Assembly (NCBI RefSeq): GCF_003332885.2
Contig: NZ_QOWJ01000019.1
Coordinates: forward strand, 1 to 57,409
Reading direction: 5' to 3'
Origin: Paracnuella aquatica
GTDB taxonomy: Bacteria; Bacteroidota; Bacteroidia; Chitinophagales; Chitinophagaceae
DNA length: 57,409 nucleotides
Positions 34,128 through 42,579 of the stretch are shown here, in pieces; within the stretch, counting starts at the first letter, position 1; the number at the start of each line of letters is the position of its first letter. The position numbers and the translations under genes were made by a program. The notes beneath the pieces were generated by a model that was not told the DNA's origin, searched no databases, and was given only the letters and a program-made list of their open reading frames with translations.

Positions 34128-34478
34128 TTAAACGGCGAAGCTATCACCGCAACCGCAGGTGCGGCTGGCGTTGGGGTTTTCAAAATAAAAGCCTTTGCCA
34201 TTGAGACCGTCCGAAAACTTCAGTTCCGTATTCACGAGGTACAAAAAGCTTTTCAGGTCGGTGACCACTTTTACGCCGTTGTCTTCAAACACCTGATCCA
34301 TCGGTTTCGATTCGTTGTCGAAATCGAGCTTGTAGCTCAGGCCCGAGCAACCGCCGCCTACTACGCTTACCCGCAGAAAATAAGAGGTGTCGCCTGCAAT
34401 GCCGGCGTCGTTCATCAACTGCTGTACTTTTTCCTTTGCCTTATCGCTTACGAAAATGGCATTATCTGTTGCTACCAT
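34128..34478 (-). CDS. iscA: Iron-sulfur cluster carrier (IscA/HesB family)
   Basis: A 116-residue A-type carrier with the three conserved cysteines: Cys44 in GGGCSGLSY, Cys108 and Cys110 in RTCGCG. It carries or delivers Fe-S clusters in the cytosol. Third in the minus-strand order iscS, iscU, iscA, with a simple-unit repeat in each of the two gaps. The name iscA is given by operon context; an ErpA- or SufA-like role is possible. Confidence 0.92.
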   Translation of the reverse strand: MVATDNAIFVSDKAKEKVQQLMNDAGIAGDTSYFLRVSVVGGGCSGLSYKLDFDNESKPMDQVFEDNGVKVVTDLKSFLYLVNTELKFSDGLNGKGFYFENPNASRTCGCGDSFAV

Positions 34479-34479
34479 A

Positions 34480-34557
34480 TTATTAGCTTTTAGCTGTTGG
34501 CTTTTAGCTATTAGCCATCAACTTAAAAAAGCTAACGGCTAACAGCTAATGGCTATT
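34480..34557. repeat. Simple-unit inverted repeat in the iscU-iscA gap
   Basis: Left arm 34480-34517 is built of TTAGCTTTTAGCTG-type units; right arm about 34531-34557 holds GCTAACGGCTAACAGC. The right arm runs to the iscU stop codon, and the left begins two bases from the iscA start codon. Confidence 0.8.
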
Positions 34558-34977
34558 TTAGTGTACTACACTTTCTTCAAACTGCAGCTCTTCCAGTCCG
34601 TTCTTTTTGCGGTAGTCGTTGATGGCTGCTTTGATGGCGTCTTCGGCCAGTACCGAACAGTGAATTTTCACAGGCGGCAGGTTCAGTTCTTCCACCAGCA
34701 CCATGTTGTCGATCTTCACGGCTTCGTCGATGGATTTGCCTTTCAGCCACTCTGTTGCCAGCGAGGAAGAAGCAATAGCCGAACCGCAGCCAAATGTTTT
34801 GAACTTAGCGTCTTTGATCACGCCGGTAACGTCGTCCACTTCAATTTGCAGGCGCATTACGTCGCCGCACTCAGGTGCACCCACCAGGCCGGTGCCTACG
34901 TTGTTTTTGCTTTTATCAAGCGTACCCACATTCTTGGGGTTATTGTAATGGTCTAAAACCTTGTCGGAGTAAGCCAT
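34558..34977 (-). CDS. iscU: Fe-S cluster assembly scaffold IscU
   Basis: A 139-residue scaffold. It starts MAYSDKVLDHYNNPKNVG, as in classic IscU. The three cluster cysteines are Cys37 (PECGD), Cys64 (FGCGSAIAS) and Cys107 (KIHC), with Asp39 also present. It receives sulfur from IscS and builds 2Fe-2S clusters. The HscA-binding region near PPVKIHC is conserved. Confidence 0.97.
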   Translation of the reverse strand: MAYSDKVLDHYNNPKNVGTLDKSKNNVGTGLVGAPECGDVMRLQIEVDDVTGVIKDAKFKTFGCGSAIASSSLATEWLKGKSIDEAVKIDNMVLVEELNLPPVKIHCSVLAEDAIKAAINDYRKKNGLEELQFEESVVH

Positions 34978-34983
34978 AGTATG

Positions 34984-35096
34984 CTAATTTGAAAATTTGA
35001 AGATTGGTTAATTTGAAAATGGTGCTGTCTTTATTGGGATGGGTTCAATCTGAAAAACCATTTTCAAATTTTCAAATTGAACACTTTTCAAATTCC
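34984..35096. repeat. Simple-unit inverted repeat in the iscS-iscU gap
   Basis: Left arm 34984-35023 has AATTTGAAAATTTGAAG-type units; right arm 35057-35096 has CCATTTTCAAATTTTCAAATT, ending at the iscS stop codon. The same unit is found at 30.1 kb. Confidence 0.8.
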
Positions 35097-36314
35097 TTAA
35101 TGGTGCGCCCACTCGATCGAATTCATATCGATGCCCTCTTTGTACATTTCCCAAAGCGGGCTCATTTCACGCAGCTTCAACACGGTTTTCGAAACGGCGT
35201 CGATGGTGTAATCGATTTGCTCTTCGGTGGTGTAGCGGCCCAGTCCAAAACGGAGCGAACTGTGTGCCAGATCGTCGCCCAGACCCAGTGCTTTCAGCAC
35301 ATAAGAAGGCTCCAGCGAAGCCGAGGTACAAGCCGAACCGGATGAAAGTGCGATGTCTTTATTAAAGCCCATCATCAGGCCTTCACCTTCCACGTATTTA
35401 AACGAAACATTGGAAACATGGGGCAAACGGTGTGCTGGGTCGCCGTTTACATAAGCTTCTTCCAGTTGCAGCAGGGCGTTTTCCAATTTATCGCGCAGCT
35501 TGCTCAGGCGCTCTGCATCTTGCTGCATTTCGTTCATGGCCAGTTCGCAGGCTTTACCAAAACCTACAATACCCGGCACGTTGAGGGTACCGCTGCGCAT
35601 GCCACGTTCGTGACCGCCACCGTCCATCTGGGCGGTAACTTTTACGCGGGGGCCTTTGCGGCGCACATACAGTGCACCAACGCCTTTAGGACCGTACATT
35701 TTGTGTGCGGTAAATGCCATCAGGTCAATGCCGTCGGCTTTAACGTCCACAGGGATTTTGCCTACTGCCTGCACTGCATCGGAAAACAGCAGCACGCCGT
35801 GTTTTTTGGCAATGGCGCCAATCTCGCGGATGGGCAGCACGGTGCCAATTTCGTTGTTGGCATACATCAGCGCAATGAGGATGGTGTTGGGCCTAATAGC
35901 CGCTTCCACCTGCTCAGGAGTGATGAGGCCTTTATCATTTACTTCGAGGTAAGTTACCTCAGCGCCTTCTTTTTCGAGGTGCTTGCAGGTATCCAGCACG
36001 GCTTTGTGCTCAAAGTTGCAGGTAATGATGTGGTTGCCTTTGGAAGCATACATTTCAAAAACGCCTTTCAGGGCCAGGTTATCGCCTTCGGTAGCGCCGG
36101 ACGTAAAGATGATCTCTTTAGGATCGGCGTTGATCAGTTTGGCTACCTGCTCACGGGCATAATCCACAGCTTCTTCAGCCTTCCAGCCAAAGGGGTGGTT
36201 GCGGCTGGCCGCATTACCGAAAGCTTCGGTAAAATATGGGATCATTGCTTCCACTACCCGCGGGTCGCAGGGCGTGGTGGCATTATGGTCGAGGTAAATA
36301 GGACGTTGCAGCAT
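35097..36314 (-). CDS. iscS: Cysteine desulfurase IscS
   Basis: A 405-residue class V aminotransferase fold enzyme. PLP is bound at Lys205 ([10 protein letters not shown]), and the catalytic cysteine is Cys329 in [24 protein letters not shown] is the usual IscS start. It frees sulfur from cysteine for Fe-S clusters and thiolation. First gene of the isc operon; IscR is not adjacent. A TAATTTTG box lies 36 bases upstream on the minus strand. Confidence 0.97.
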   Translation of the reverse strand: MLQRPIYLDHNATTPCDPRVVEAMIPYFTEAFGNAASRNHPFGWKAEEAVDYAREQVAKLINADPKEIIFTSGATEGDNLALKGVFEMYASKGNHIITCNFEHKAVLDTCKHLEKEGAEVTYLEVNDKGLITPEQVEAAIRPNTILIALMYANNEIGTVLPIREIGAIAKKHGVLLFSDAVQAVGKIPVDVKADGIDLMAFTAHKMYGPKGVGALYVRRKGPRVKVTAQMDGGGHERGMRSGTLNVPGIVGFGKACELAMNEMQQDAERLSKLRDKLENALLQLEEAYVNGDPAHRLPHVSNVSFKYVEGEGLMMGFNKDIALSSGSACTSASLEPSYVLKALGLGDDLAHSSLRFGLGRYTTEEQIDYTIDAVSKTVLKLREMSPLWEMYKEGIDMNSIEWAHH

Positions 36315-36349
36315 AAAAATTAAAGATTATAGGTATTCGTTTCAGAGTG

Positions 36350-36357
36350 CAAAATTA
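36350..36357 (-). promoter_or_regulatory. -7 box of the isc operon (TAATTTTG)
   Basis: Minus-strand TAATTTTG in the divergent iscS/mce gap, leaving a leader of about 30 bases. Confidence 0.4.
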
Positions 36358-36425
36358 CCCATTATACGGCAATCTATGCTTATAGAAACTATCTATGACT
36401 GTAAATTTACCATTCTCCTAAACAA

Positions 36426-36833
36426 ATGCACATGTTAAAAGTTGAGCATATTGGTATCGCCGTAAAGTCGCTGCAACAATCCGTCCCCCTTTTCGAAAAA
36501 CTGTTGAACACACCTTGTTATAAAACTGAAGAAGTAACCACAGAAAATGTGGCGACTGCTTTTTTTCAAAAAGGCGAATCGAAGATCGAACTGCTGGAAT
36601 CAACGCGGCCCGACGGCGTGATCAGCCGGTTCATTGAAAAACGCGGCGAAGGCATGCACCATATTGCATTTGCGGTAGCCGACATTGAAGCCGAAATGGC
36701 TCGGCTGAAAGCAGAAGGTTTTACACTGCTTAATGAAGTGCCCAAGCCCGGCGCCGACGGCAAGCTGGTTTGTTTTGTGCACCCCAAAGATACCAACGGC
36801 GTACTCATTGAACTCTGCCAAGACCGGCACTAA
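36426..36833 (+). CDS. mce: Methylmalonyl-CoA epimerase
   Basis: A 135-residue VOC protein starting KVEHIGIAVKSL, with GEGMHHIAFAV and a closing GVLIELCQ: His, Glu and metal ligands as in methylmalonyl-CoA epimerase. It converts (S)- to (R)-methylmalonyl-CoA in propionate metabolism and should work with the B12-dependent mutase, a stand-alone B12 domain of which type lies at 7.4 kb. Start at the first ATG; a second ATG six bases later is possible. Divergent from iscS. Confidence 0.92.
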   Translation: MHMLKVEHIGIAVKSLQQSVPLFEKLLNTPCYKTEEVTTENVATAFFQKGESKIELLESTRPDGVISRFIEKRGEGMHHIAFAVADIEAEMARLKAEGFTLLNEVPKPGADGKLVCFVHPKDTNGVLIELCQDRH

Positions 36834-36853
36834 AGCCCTTCTATAAATGAAGA

Positions 36854-36882
36854 GCCCCGGCACTGGGCCGGGGCATCTTTTG
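36854..36882 (+). terminator. GC-rich hairpin terminator after mce
   Basis: Arms GCCCCGG and CCGGGGC with a seven-base loop, followed by CATCTTTTGTT. Confidence 0.75.
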
Positions 36883-36920
36883 TTAAACGCGCCTATCGAA
36901 AAAGTTCAATCCTCAATTTT

Positions 36921-37907
36921 TTACAGCATTACCTGCTTTGATACGTTCAGGTTGCTGCCGCCGGTAAGGCTTACAATGTAAGCGCCGGAAGCTGCAGCAC
37001 CTTTTGGCAGGATGATTTGGCTGCCGGTTTGTTTAAACTCCTGCTGCGACACCACCTGTCCGTTCATCGTGATGATGCGCACTTGCACCGGGGTGCTGAT
37101 TTGTTGTGCCAGTTGGATGAGTACAAAGTTGCCGGTGGTGCTGCTGATAGAAACCTGTGCAGCAGCCGTGTTGGCGGTGGTGATGGTTTTTACTGCAGTA
37201 TAAGTAAAGCGGCCATCGATATCAACCTGGCGGATGCGAAAATAAGCGATGCGGTTTACCGAGCTGCGGTCGGTGTAGCTGTAGCTGTTTACATTGGTGG
37301 AGTTGCCGATGGCAAATACCGCTGCAATCTTTTTCCAGTTGGTGCCGTCTTCGCTGCGCTCCACATCGTAGTGGCTGGCGTTGATCTCTTCGGAAGTGGC
37401 CCACTTTACCATGGAGCCGGTAGTGGCGCGGGCTACCGAAAAGCCAATGAATTTTACGGGCAAGGTGGTGGGGGTAAACTCGGTGAAGGTGCTTACGTTT
37501 TTGTTGATGTAAGCCGGGCCAACCTCCAGGCCTTGGCTGCCTTTATATTTTTCGGCGCCGCCTACAAAAATGATGCTGTTGCCTTTGCCGCTGGTAGCAT
37601 TGATTGAGGCTGTTTTGCTGGTGAGCACCAGCTCGGAGTTGTTGCTCAATTTGATGGTGGCTTTATCCAGGGTAACCTTGCCTTCCACCTTTACATAAAT
37701 ATCTTGTTTGGAAAAATCTACGTCTTCCTTAATGGTATAGACAGCGGTTGAGGGAATCACAACGGTATCGCCGGTGAGGGGCATGCGCTTTTGGCTCCAG
37801 CTTTTTGCATCAGCAATGTTATTGCTGGCAAGCAGTTGGTTTACCTGCTGGGCATTAGCACCAAAAAAGAGGGCAATAGCAATGAGGGTAGTGTAAAAAT
37901 TCTTCAT
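36921..37907 (-). CDS. Exported protein with T9SS type A C-terminal sorting domain
   Basis: A 328-residue protein. It has a signal peptide (IALFFGANAQ), a beta-helix-like middle rich in Val/Ser/Asn (about 40-145), then the Ig/FnIII-like module PVKFIGFSVA to YFRIRQVDIDG that often precedes sorting domains, and a C-terminal domain ending SGAYIVSLTGGSNLNVSKQV. That ending is the T9SS type A signal for outer-membrane secretion. The enzymatic or adhesive function, if any, is not visible. The long A/T-rich upstream region carries several CTAAGTAAA motifs. Confidence 0.88.
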   Translation of the reverse strand: MKNFYTTLIAIALFFGANAQQVNQLLASNNIADAKSWSQKRMPLTGDTVVIPSTAVYTIKEDVDFSKQDIYVKVEGKVTLDKATIKLSNNSELVLTSKTASINATSGKGNSIIFVGGAEKYKGSQGLEVGPAYINKNVSTFTEFTPTTLPVKFIGFSVARATTGSMVKWATSEEINASHYDVERSEDGTNWKKIAAVFAIGNSTNVNSYSYTDRSSVNRIAYFRIRQVDIDGRFTYTAVKTITTANTAAAQVSISSTTGNFVLIQLAQQISTPVQVRIITMNGQVVSQQEFKQTGSQIILPKGAAASGAYIVSLTGGSNLNVSKQVML

Positions 37908-38329
37908 GAGTACGGATTGATCTTAAAGTTTTCTTTAGGGGCGCTAAGTAAAGTGCTGATTGTTTTCTAGGGGTATTTAAGTAGCTCCTTTACTTTGCTG
38001 ATGCAAATATAGCTAGGGTTTTTACTTAGGCAAGTGATTTTACTTAGTTGCATAGTAAAAACACATATTTATTTAAACGTAAATTTTAAAAAGTGTTCCC
38101 GCAGCTCATTATATAAATGAATAAAAATGCATGTTTATTGATGAGCTTAAAAAATTTCAGGCTGGCGTTGTTTTTACCTAAATACATACATCGTTGCCCA
38201 CTAAGTGAATTGGGCAAACCCTTAGAAAAACACTTAGCCACCTAAGTAAAATCAGGTGATAAGTTTTGGTGAAATGGGAAGGTCGTGCTGCAAGCATATT
38301 ATGTACAATCTCGAAGTATGATGCATAAA
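37908..38329. promoter_or_regulatory. Long upstream region of the T9SS gene with clustered CTAAGTAAA motifs
   Basis: A gap of about 420 bp without a gene. The octamer CTAAGTAAA or its complement, or a one-base variant, occurs at about 37944, 38021, 38038, 38201, 38231 and 38242, including an ACTTAG-CCAC-CTAAGT palindrome near 38232-38247. Clustering suggests regulator sites, but no regulator is known. Confidence 0.4.
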
Positions 38330-38358
38330 AAAACGGATGCAGCAGGTGCATCCGTTTT
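38330..38358 (-). terminator. Rho-independent terminator of rnc
   Basis: Arms AAAACGGATGCA and TGCATCCGTTTT with a five-base loop; a T-run follows on minus, 20 bases after the rnc stop. Confidence 0.88.
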
Positions 38359-38378
38359 GCCCAAAGGCAATAAGTTGG

Positions 38379-39125
38379 TTACAATGAATTGGTAGGCGAG
38401 TCCGCGTTAACAATGCCCAGTTTTTCCACGGCCAGTTGCGCTGCTATTTGCGAAGCGTCTTTCTTGTTGTAGGCTTTTCCTTCGGCCACCACTTTGCCGT
38501 TGATCACCGCGCCTACAGTAAACAGCCTGCGGCCGCTTTGCATTTGTTCGTTCAGGGTTTCAAACTCCAGGTTTTTGCCGTTTTTGTTGGCCCACCCATA
38601 CAGTTTGTTTTTGTGGTTGATTTCTTTTACCTCCAGATCGTCTACAAACATGTGCGGCATAATGATGCGTTCGCCCACCCACTTGGCTGTTTTTTTATAA
38701 CCCAAGTCCAGGTAAATGGCGCCCACCAGAGCTTCCAGCGTGTTGCCAAAAATCTGGCTGGCTTTCAGCGAGGCATCCGACTTATTGAAAACGGTAACTT
38801 TTTTGAGCCCCATTTTTACCGCAATGTCGTTGAGCTGCGACCGATTCACCATCTTGCTGCGCATTTCGGTTAAAAAACCTTCCTCTTTATATGGATAGCG
38901 CTTGAACAGGTAATCGGCAATAACGGCACTAAGGATGGCATCGCCCAAGTACTCCAGGCGTTCATTGTTTTCGGCCGATGTTTCTTTAATGGAGCGGTGG
39001 GTAAGGGCCATGCGGTACAGCGACACGTTGCCGGGTGTGTACCCCAATATTGCTTTCAGGCTTTTCTTGAACGAAGAGCCTGCGTGCTTTTTATACAAAC
39101 TGGTCCAGAAACCCACAAAGGACAT
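38379..39125 (-). CDS. rnc: Ribonuclease III
   Basis: A 248-residue RNase III. The signature ERLEYLGDAIL (Glu55, Glu58, Asp62) and the second acidic patch LEALVGAIYLD are present. A dsRNA-binding domain covers about 170-240 (NKLYGWANKNG to DASQIAAQLAVEKL). It cuts double-stranded RNA in rRNA processing. This matters here because the simple-unit hairpins in this window, if transcribed, are candidate substrates. It starts 21 bases after fabF ends, in the usual acpP-fabF-rnc order. Confidence 0.97.
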   Translation of the reverse strand: MSFVGFWTSLYKKHAGSSFKKSLKAILGYTPGNVSLYRMALTHRSIKETSAENNERLEYLGDAILSAVIADYLFKRYPYKEEGFLTEMRSKMVNRSQLNDIAVKMGLKKVTVFNKSDASLKASQIFGNTLEALVGAIYLDLGYKKTAKWVGERIIMPHMFVDDLEVKEINHKNKLYGWANKNGKNLEFETLNEQMQSGRRLFTVGAVINGKVVAEGKAYNKKDASQIAAQLAVEKLGIVNADSPTNSL

Positions 39126-39146
39126 GCGCTTTTTAATACTTCCTGC

Positions 39147-40412
39147 CTATCCAACCGTTGGAGCAGAATATTTTTTAAAAATCATGCAAGCATTGTGCCC
39201 GCCAAAACCAAATGTATTACTCAGGGCGGCATTTACCACACGTTCTTGCGCTGTGTGAAAAGTAAAGTTCAGCCGTGGGTCCAGTTCCGGATCGTCCGTA
39301 AAATGGTTGATGGTAGGCGGCACCACATTGTGCTGCACACTTTGAATACAGGCGATGGCTTCAATAACACCGGCGGCACCAAGGCAGTGGCCGGTCATTG
39401 ATTTGGTAGAAGAAATATTGAGCTCGTATGCATGCTCGCCAAACACCGCCTGGATGGCTTTTACTTCGGCTACATCGCCCAACGGGGTTGAGGTGCCGTG
39501 GGTGTTTATGTAATCAATATCGGTTGGTAGCATACCGGCATCTTCCAGTGCCTGCAGCATTACGTTTTTGGCGCCCAGCCCCTCGGGGTGCGGAGCCGTC
39601 AGGTGGTGCGCATCGGCTGTAGCGCCGGCGCCGCCAATTTCGCAGTAAATTTTAGCACCACGGGCCAGAGCATGTTCCAATTCTTCAAACACCAGCACGC
39701 CGGCGCCTTCACCCATCACAAAACCATCGCGGTCCTTATCGTAAGGACGGCTGGCTGTTTTGGGGTCGTCGTTGCGTTCGCTGAGGGCCTTCATGGCGTT
39801 GAAGCCGCCAATGCCTGCTTCGGAAATAACCGTTTCGGCACCGCCGGTAATAATAATATCGGCCTTGCCCAACCGAATGAGGTTGAAGGCTTCCATCATG
39901 GCATTGGTAGCCGAGGCGCAGGCACTTACCACCGAAAAGTTGGGTCCACGGAAACCATGCCGCATCGAAATGTGGCCGGCAGCAATGTCCAGGATCATTT
40001 TCGGGATAAAGAATGGGTTGAATCGGGGGGTGCCGTCGCCTTTGGCAAAATTAGTTACCTCTTCCTGAAACGTAATCAGGCCGCCGATGCCCGAGGCAAA
40101 TACAACGCCTACGCGGTCGGGGTTTACGTTTTCGGCGCTGATGCCGGCGTCCTGCACCGCCTGGTCGGAAGCCACGATGGCTACCTGTGTAAAGCGGTCC
40201 ATTTTGCGGGCTTCCTTGCGGTCGAGGAAGTTGGTGGGTTCAAAGTCTTTTATTTCGCAGGCAAACCTTGTTTTAAATTTCGACGCATCAAACTGTGTGA
40301 TGAAATCAGCACCGCTTACGCCATTGCGTAGGTTGTCCCAAAATTCGGAAACCGTGTTGCCCAATGGTGTAAGAGCACCCATTCCTGTTACTACAATCCG
40401 CTTTAATTGCAT
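39147..40412 (-). CDS. fabF: Beta-ketoacyl-ACP synthase II
   Basis: A 421-residue protein from the ATG at 40412 (a GTG four codons upstream is rejected). The thiolase-fold condensing enzyme has the active-site Cys165 in VVSACASATN, the histidine motif INTHGTSTPLGD and the second histidine SMTGHCLGAAG. It elongates acyl-ACP with malonyl-ACP in the cytosol. It lies between acpP and rnc on the same strand. Confidence 0.97.
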   Translation of the reverse strand: MQLKRIVVTGMGALTPLGNTVSEFWDNLRNGVSGADFITQFDASKFKTRFACEIKDFEPTNFLDRKEARKMDRFTQVAIVASDQAVQDAGISAENVNPDRVGVVFASGIGGLITFQEEVTNFAKGDGTPRFNPFFIPKMILDIAAGHISMRHGFRGPNFSVVSACASATNAMMEAFNLIRLGKADIIITGGAETVISEAGIGGFNAMKALSERNDDPKTASRPYDKDRDGFVMGEGAGVLVFEELEHALARGAKIYCEIGGAGATADAHHLTAPHPEGLGAKNVMLQALEDAGMLPTDIDYINTHGTSTPLGDVAEVKAIQAVFGEHAYELNISSTKSMTGHCLGAAGVIEAIACIQSVQHNVVPPTINHFTDDPELDPRLNFTFHTAQERVVNAALSNTFGFGGHNACMIFKKYSAPTVG

Positions 40413-40449
40413 ATTTGCCTGCACCCTGTTTTTTTAAGGAAAAAGAAAT

Positions 40450-40518
40450 AAAGTCCGAAATCCAAAGCCAACAATGTTACTGGCTGTGCTTTGGATTCCG
40501 GGTAATTTATTTCGGATT
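40450..40518. repeat. Simple-unit inverted repeat in the acpP-fabF gap
   Basis: Left part GTCCGAAATCCAAAGCC and right part GCTTTGGATTCCGGG, then TTATTTCGGATTTA, complementary with an offset. The CCGAAATC unit is shared with 11.48 and 49.0 kb. Confidence 0.65.
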
Positions 40519-40531
40519 TACTAAGTGAAAA

Positions 40532-40558
40532 CCGCCTTTGCTTTTCAGTCAAAGGCGG
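40532..40558 (-). terminator. Terminator-like hairpin after acpP
   Basis: Arms CCGCCTTTG and CAAAGGCGG with a nine-base loop; TTTTC follows on minus. Lying between acpP and fabF, it may let acpP be expressed above fabF. Confidence 0.65.
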
Positions 40559-40608
40559 GTAATTAAGTTTATTCCGTTTGGGTAACGGAGCTGATAATGA
40601 TGTTTTTC

Positions 40609-40845
40609 TTATTTAGCGTGCTCTTCAAGGTAAGAAACAGCCTGGCCCACAGTGGTAATGGTTTCAGCCTGCTCGTCGGGAATAGAGATGTTGAATTCTT
40701 TTTCGAATTCCATGATCAGTTCAACCGTGTCGAGCGAATCGGCACCCAGGTCATTTGTGAAAGAAGCCTCATTTGTCACTTCCGCTTCGTCAACGCCCAG
40801 CTTGTCTACAATGATCTTTTTTACTCTTGCTGCAATGTCTGACAT
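40609..40845 (-). CDS. acpP: Acyl carrier protein
   Basis: A 78-residue acidic protein. The phosphopantetheine serine is Ser37 in [10 protein letters not shown]. It carries growing acyl chains for FabF, FabZ and the LpxA reaction. First gene of acpP-fabF-rnc on the minus strand. Confidence 0.98.
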   Translation of the reverse strand: MSDIAARVKKIIVDKLGVDEAEVTNEASFTNDLGADSLDTVELIMEFEKEFNISIPDEQAETITTVGQAVSYLEEHAK

Positions 40846-41020
40846 GATGTAAAAGTTTGGTTATAGTGGTGCAAAAATAGAAGTTTTTAAAATAATTAGC
40901 CCCTTGTGCAAAAATACCCGCCAAATCCTTTGCTATGGCGGATTACAGCCTATAACAAGGTCATTTTCAATTGGCCCGTTTCCGAGATATTTGTAACTTG
41001 ACGGCACACAAACATACAGC

Positions 41021-41449
41021 ATGGCATTGAAAATAATTGATTACGGCACTAGCGATTACCGGGAAATGGTGCGGCTGCGCGATGAAATATTACGCCGCCC
41101 GCTGGGGCTTACGTTTACGCCGGAAGAACTGGAACGCGAACAGGGCAACCTGATGATGGCCGCACTGGACGATGGCAAGATGCTGGGCTGCTGCATGCTG
41201 GTGGAAGAAGGCCCCAAAACCGTGCGGCTGCGCCAGATGGCGGTACGCAACGACCTGCAGGGCAAAGGTGTGGGCAAGGCCTTGATCCAGTTTGCCGAAA
41301 ACCTGGCCCGCGACCAGGGCTACGAAAAAATAACCATGCATGCCCGTAAGAACGCCATCGGGTTTTACGAAAAAATGGGCTACCGGGTAAGCGGAGCCGA
41401 ATTTCAGGAAATCACCATCCCGCACTATGTGATGGAGAAAGAGCTCTGA
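41021..41449 (+). CDS. GNAT family N-acetyltransferase
   Basis: A 142-residue GNAT fold protein. The acetyl-CoA pyrophosphate loop is NDLQGKGVGKALI (Q/R-x-x-G-x-G/A), preceded by the strand VRLRQMAV and followed by ITMHARKNAIGFYEKMGY, the typical fourth strand and helix. It resembles ElaA/YjcF-like small acetyltransferases; the acceptor is unknown. It stands alone; a composite repeat begins directly after its stop codon. Confidence 0.9.
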   Translation: MALKIIDYGTSDYREMVRLRDEILRRPLGLTFTPEELEREQGNLMMAALDDGKMLGCCMLVEEGPKTVRLRQMAVRNDLQGKGVGKALIQFAENLARDQGYEKITMHARKNAIGFYEKMGYRVSGAEFQEITIPHYVMEKEL

Positions 41450-41451
41450 GG

Positions 41452-41559
41452 AATGTCGAAGGGGATGATGAATTATTGATTATGGATTATTGGGCTACTG
41501 ACAAATTCATAATCCATAATTCAACATTTATAATTCACTTGTTCCTGTATTCGATATTC
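41452..41559. repeat. Composite nested simple-unit inverted repeat after the GNAT gene
   Basis: Outer unit GGAATGTCGAAGG at the left pairs in kind with TTCGATATTC-type units at the right. Inner unit ATGATGAATTATTGATTATGG at the left matches AATTCATAATCCATAATTC at the right. Two different unit types are thus nested in one palindrome. Same unit pair as at 26.32-26.45 kb. Confidence 0.75.
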
Positions 41560-41575
41560 TATTTGATATCCAACA

Positions 41576-41711
41576 CTTGGGCGTAGCCCAAACCTGTTTG
41601 TAGAAAATGGCTTTACCGGTTGCGATTATTTCGGTTGATCGTAGATCAACCCGGTGAACCACCGAAATATTGCAGCAAGGAGCCCGTTCGATGGGTTTGG
41701 GCTACGCCCAA
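41576..41711. repeat. Palindromic element with TTGGGCGTAGCCCAAACC ends
   Basis: The ends at 41577-41594 and 41694-41711 are an 18-base inverted pair, each itself nearly palindromic. Inside lies GGTTGATC-GTA-GATCAACC. A third partial copy (GTGGGCTATGCC) follows near 41748. No ORF. It looks like a small non-coding mobile or structured element. Confidence 0.7.
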
Positions 41712-41867
41712 ATATTTCCCGGTTCAAATGTTGCATGACCAAAAGGTGTGGGCTATGCCTACTTTTTTATTATTGGTTGCTTTGTATCAACATTCTGTAT
41801 TTTTCCCTCAAAAAACCGGCTCACTAATTCATAACCCATCATTTCTAATTCGTCATTCCCTTCTGCG

Positions 41868-41946
41868 GTTCGACATTCCTTGTTCCTTGTTCGATATTCT
41901 CAACTGACTTCATCTGTTCGAAATTCCTTGGCCTTCTGTTCGACAT
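41868..41946. repeat. Tandem GTTCGATATTCC-type units before the YcxB-like stop
   Basis: Four degenerate copies of (G)TTCGACATTCCTTG/TTCGATATTC run up to the stop codon of the minus-strand YcxB-like gene. Complements of this unit appear at 41452-41464. Confidence 0.65.
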
Positions 41947-41948
41947 CC

Positions 41949-42425
41949 CTACGCTGCCACCTTGTTTTTCAACAATTGCCGCATTTCTGAAACTTCATCG
42001 CGGCTGGCAAAGGAATCTTTGGGCACCAGGAAAAAAGAACGGCTGTCGAAATAGAGGTGGAAGAAGTTGGGGGTTTCCATAAATGTTTTCAGCGCATTCC
42101 ACGGCCAGGCACGGGAGCCCCGCTCATTGCCCAACGAAAACTGCTCTTCGGTAAACCGCATGGTAAAATGATCGCGGAAAGTGGAAGCCCTGCGGTATAC
42201 GGCACCGGGCAGTAAAAACCAAAAAGTAATCATCAACACGATCCACAGCAGCGAGCTGACCAGGAACGCCAGCGGCGTTACTTGTTTTAAATAAAATAAA
42301 GTAGCAGCCACAAACGCAAATACATTTACCAGGATGATCATCAGCCTTATTTCGCGGCGCGAAAGAAAATGATAGCGCAGGGCCTGCAGCACCTGCTTTT
42401 TATTGTAGCTAAAATTGATGGTCAT
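41949..42425 (-). CDS. YcxB-like membrane protein
   Basis: About 158 residues from the ATG at 42425 (MTINFSYNKKQ), which fits the family start. Longer starts at 42482 or 42497 are possible. Two membrane helices (near 35-75) are followed by the YcxB-like C-terminal domain: ERGSRAWPWNALKTF, HLYFDSRSFFLVPKDSF and a final basic helix. The family is of unknown function and occurs widely in bacteria. It stands alone, convergent with the GNAT gene. Confidence 0.72.
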   Translation of the reverse strand: MTINFSYNKKQVLQALRYHFLSRREIRLMIILVNVFAFVAATLFYLKQVTPLAFLVSSLLWIVLMITFWFLLPGAVYRRASTFRDHFTMRFTEEQFSLGNERGSRAWPWNALKTFMETPNFFHLYFDSRSFFLVPKDSFASRDEVSEMRQLLKNKVAA

Positions 42426-42579
42426 AAGCCGGGCGGTAAAGGTGGTTATTAAGCGGGCCTGTAAGTTATTTAAATGCATCATTGAACCGCCAAACACCCG
42501 TCATAACTTTTTGCCCGTTGCAGCACGGCGCAAAAAAAGCCCTGCAGGTGCAGGGCTTCCGTATTTTTTAAAGTGGTCC

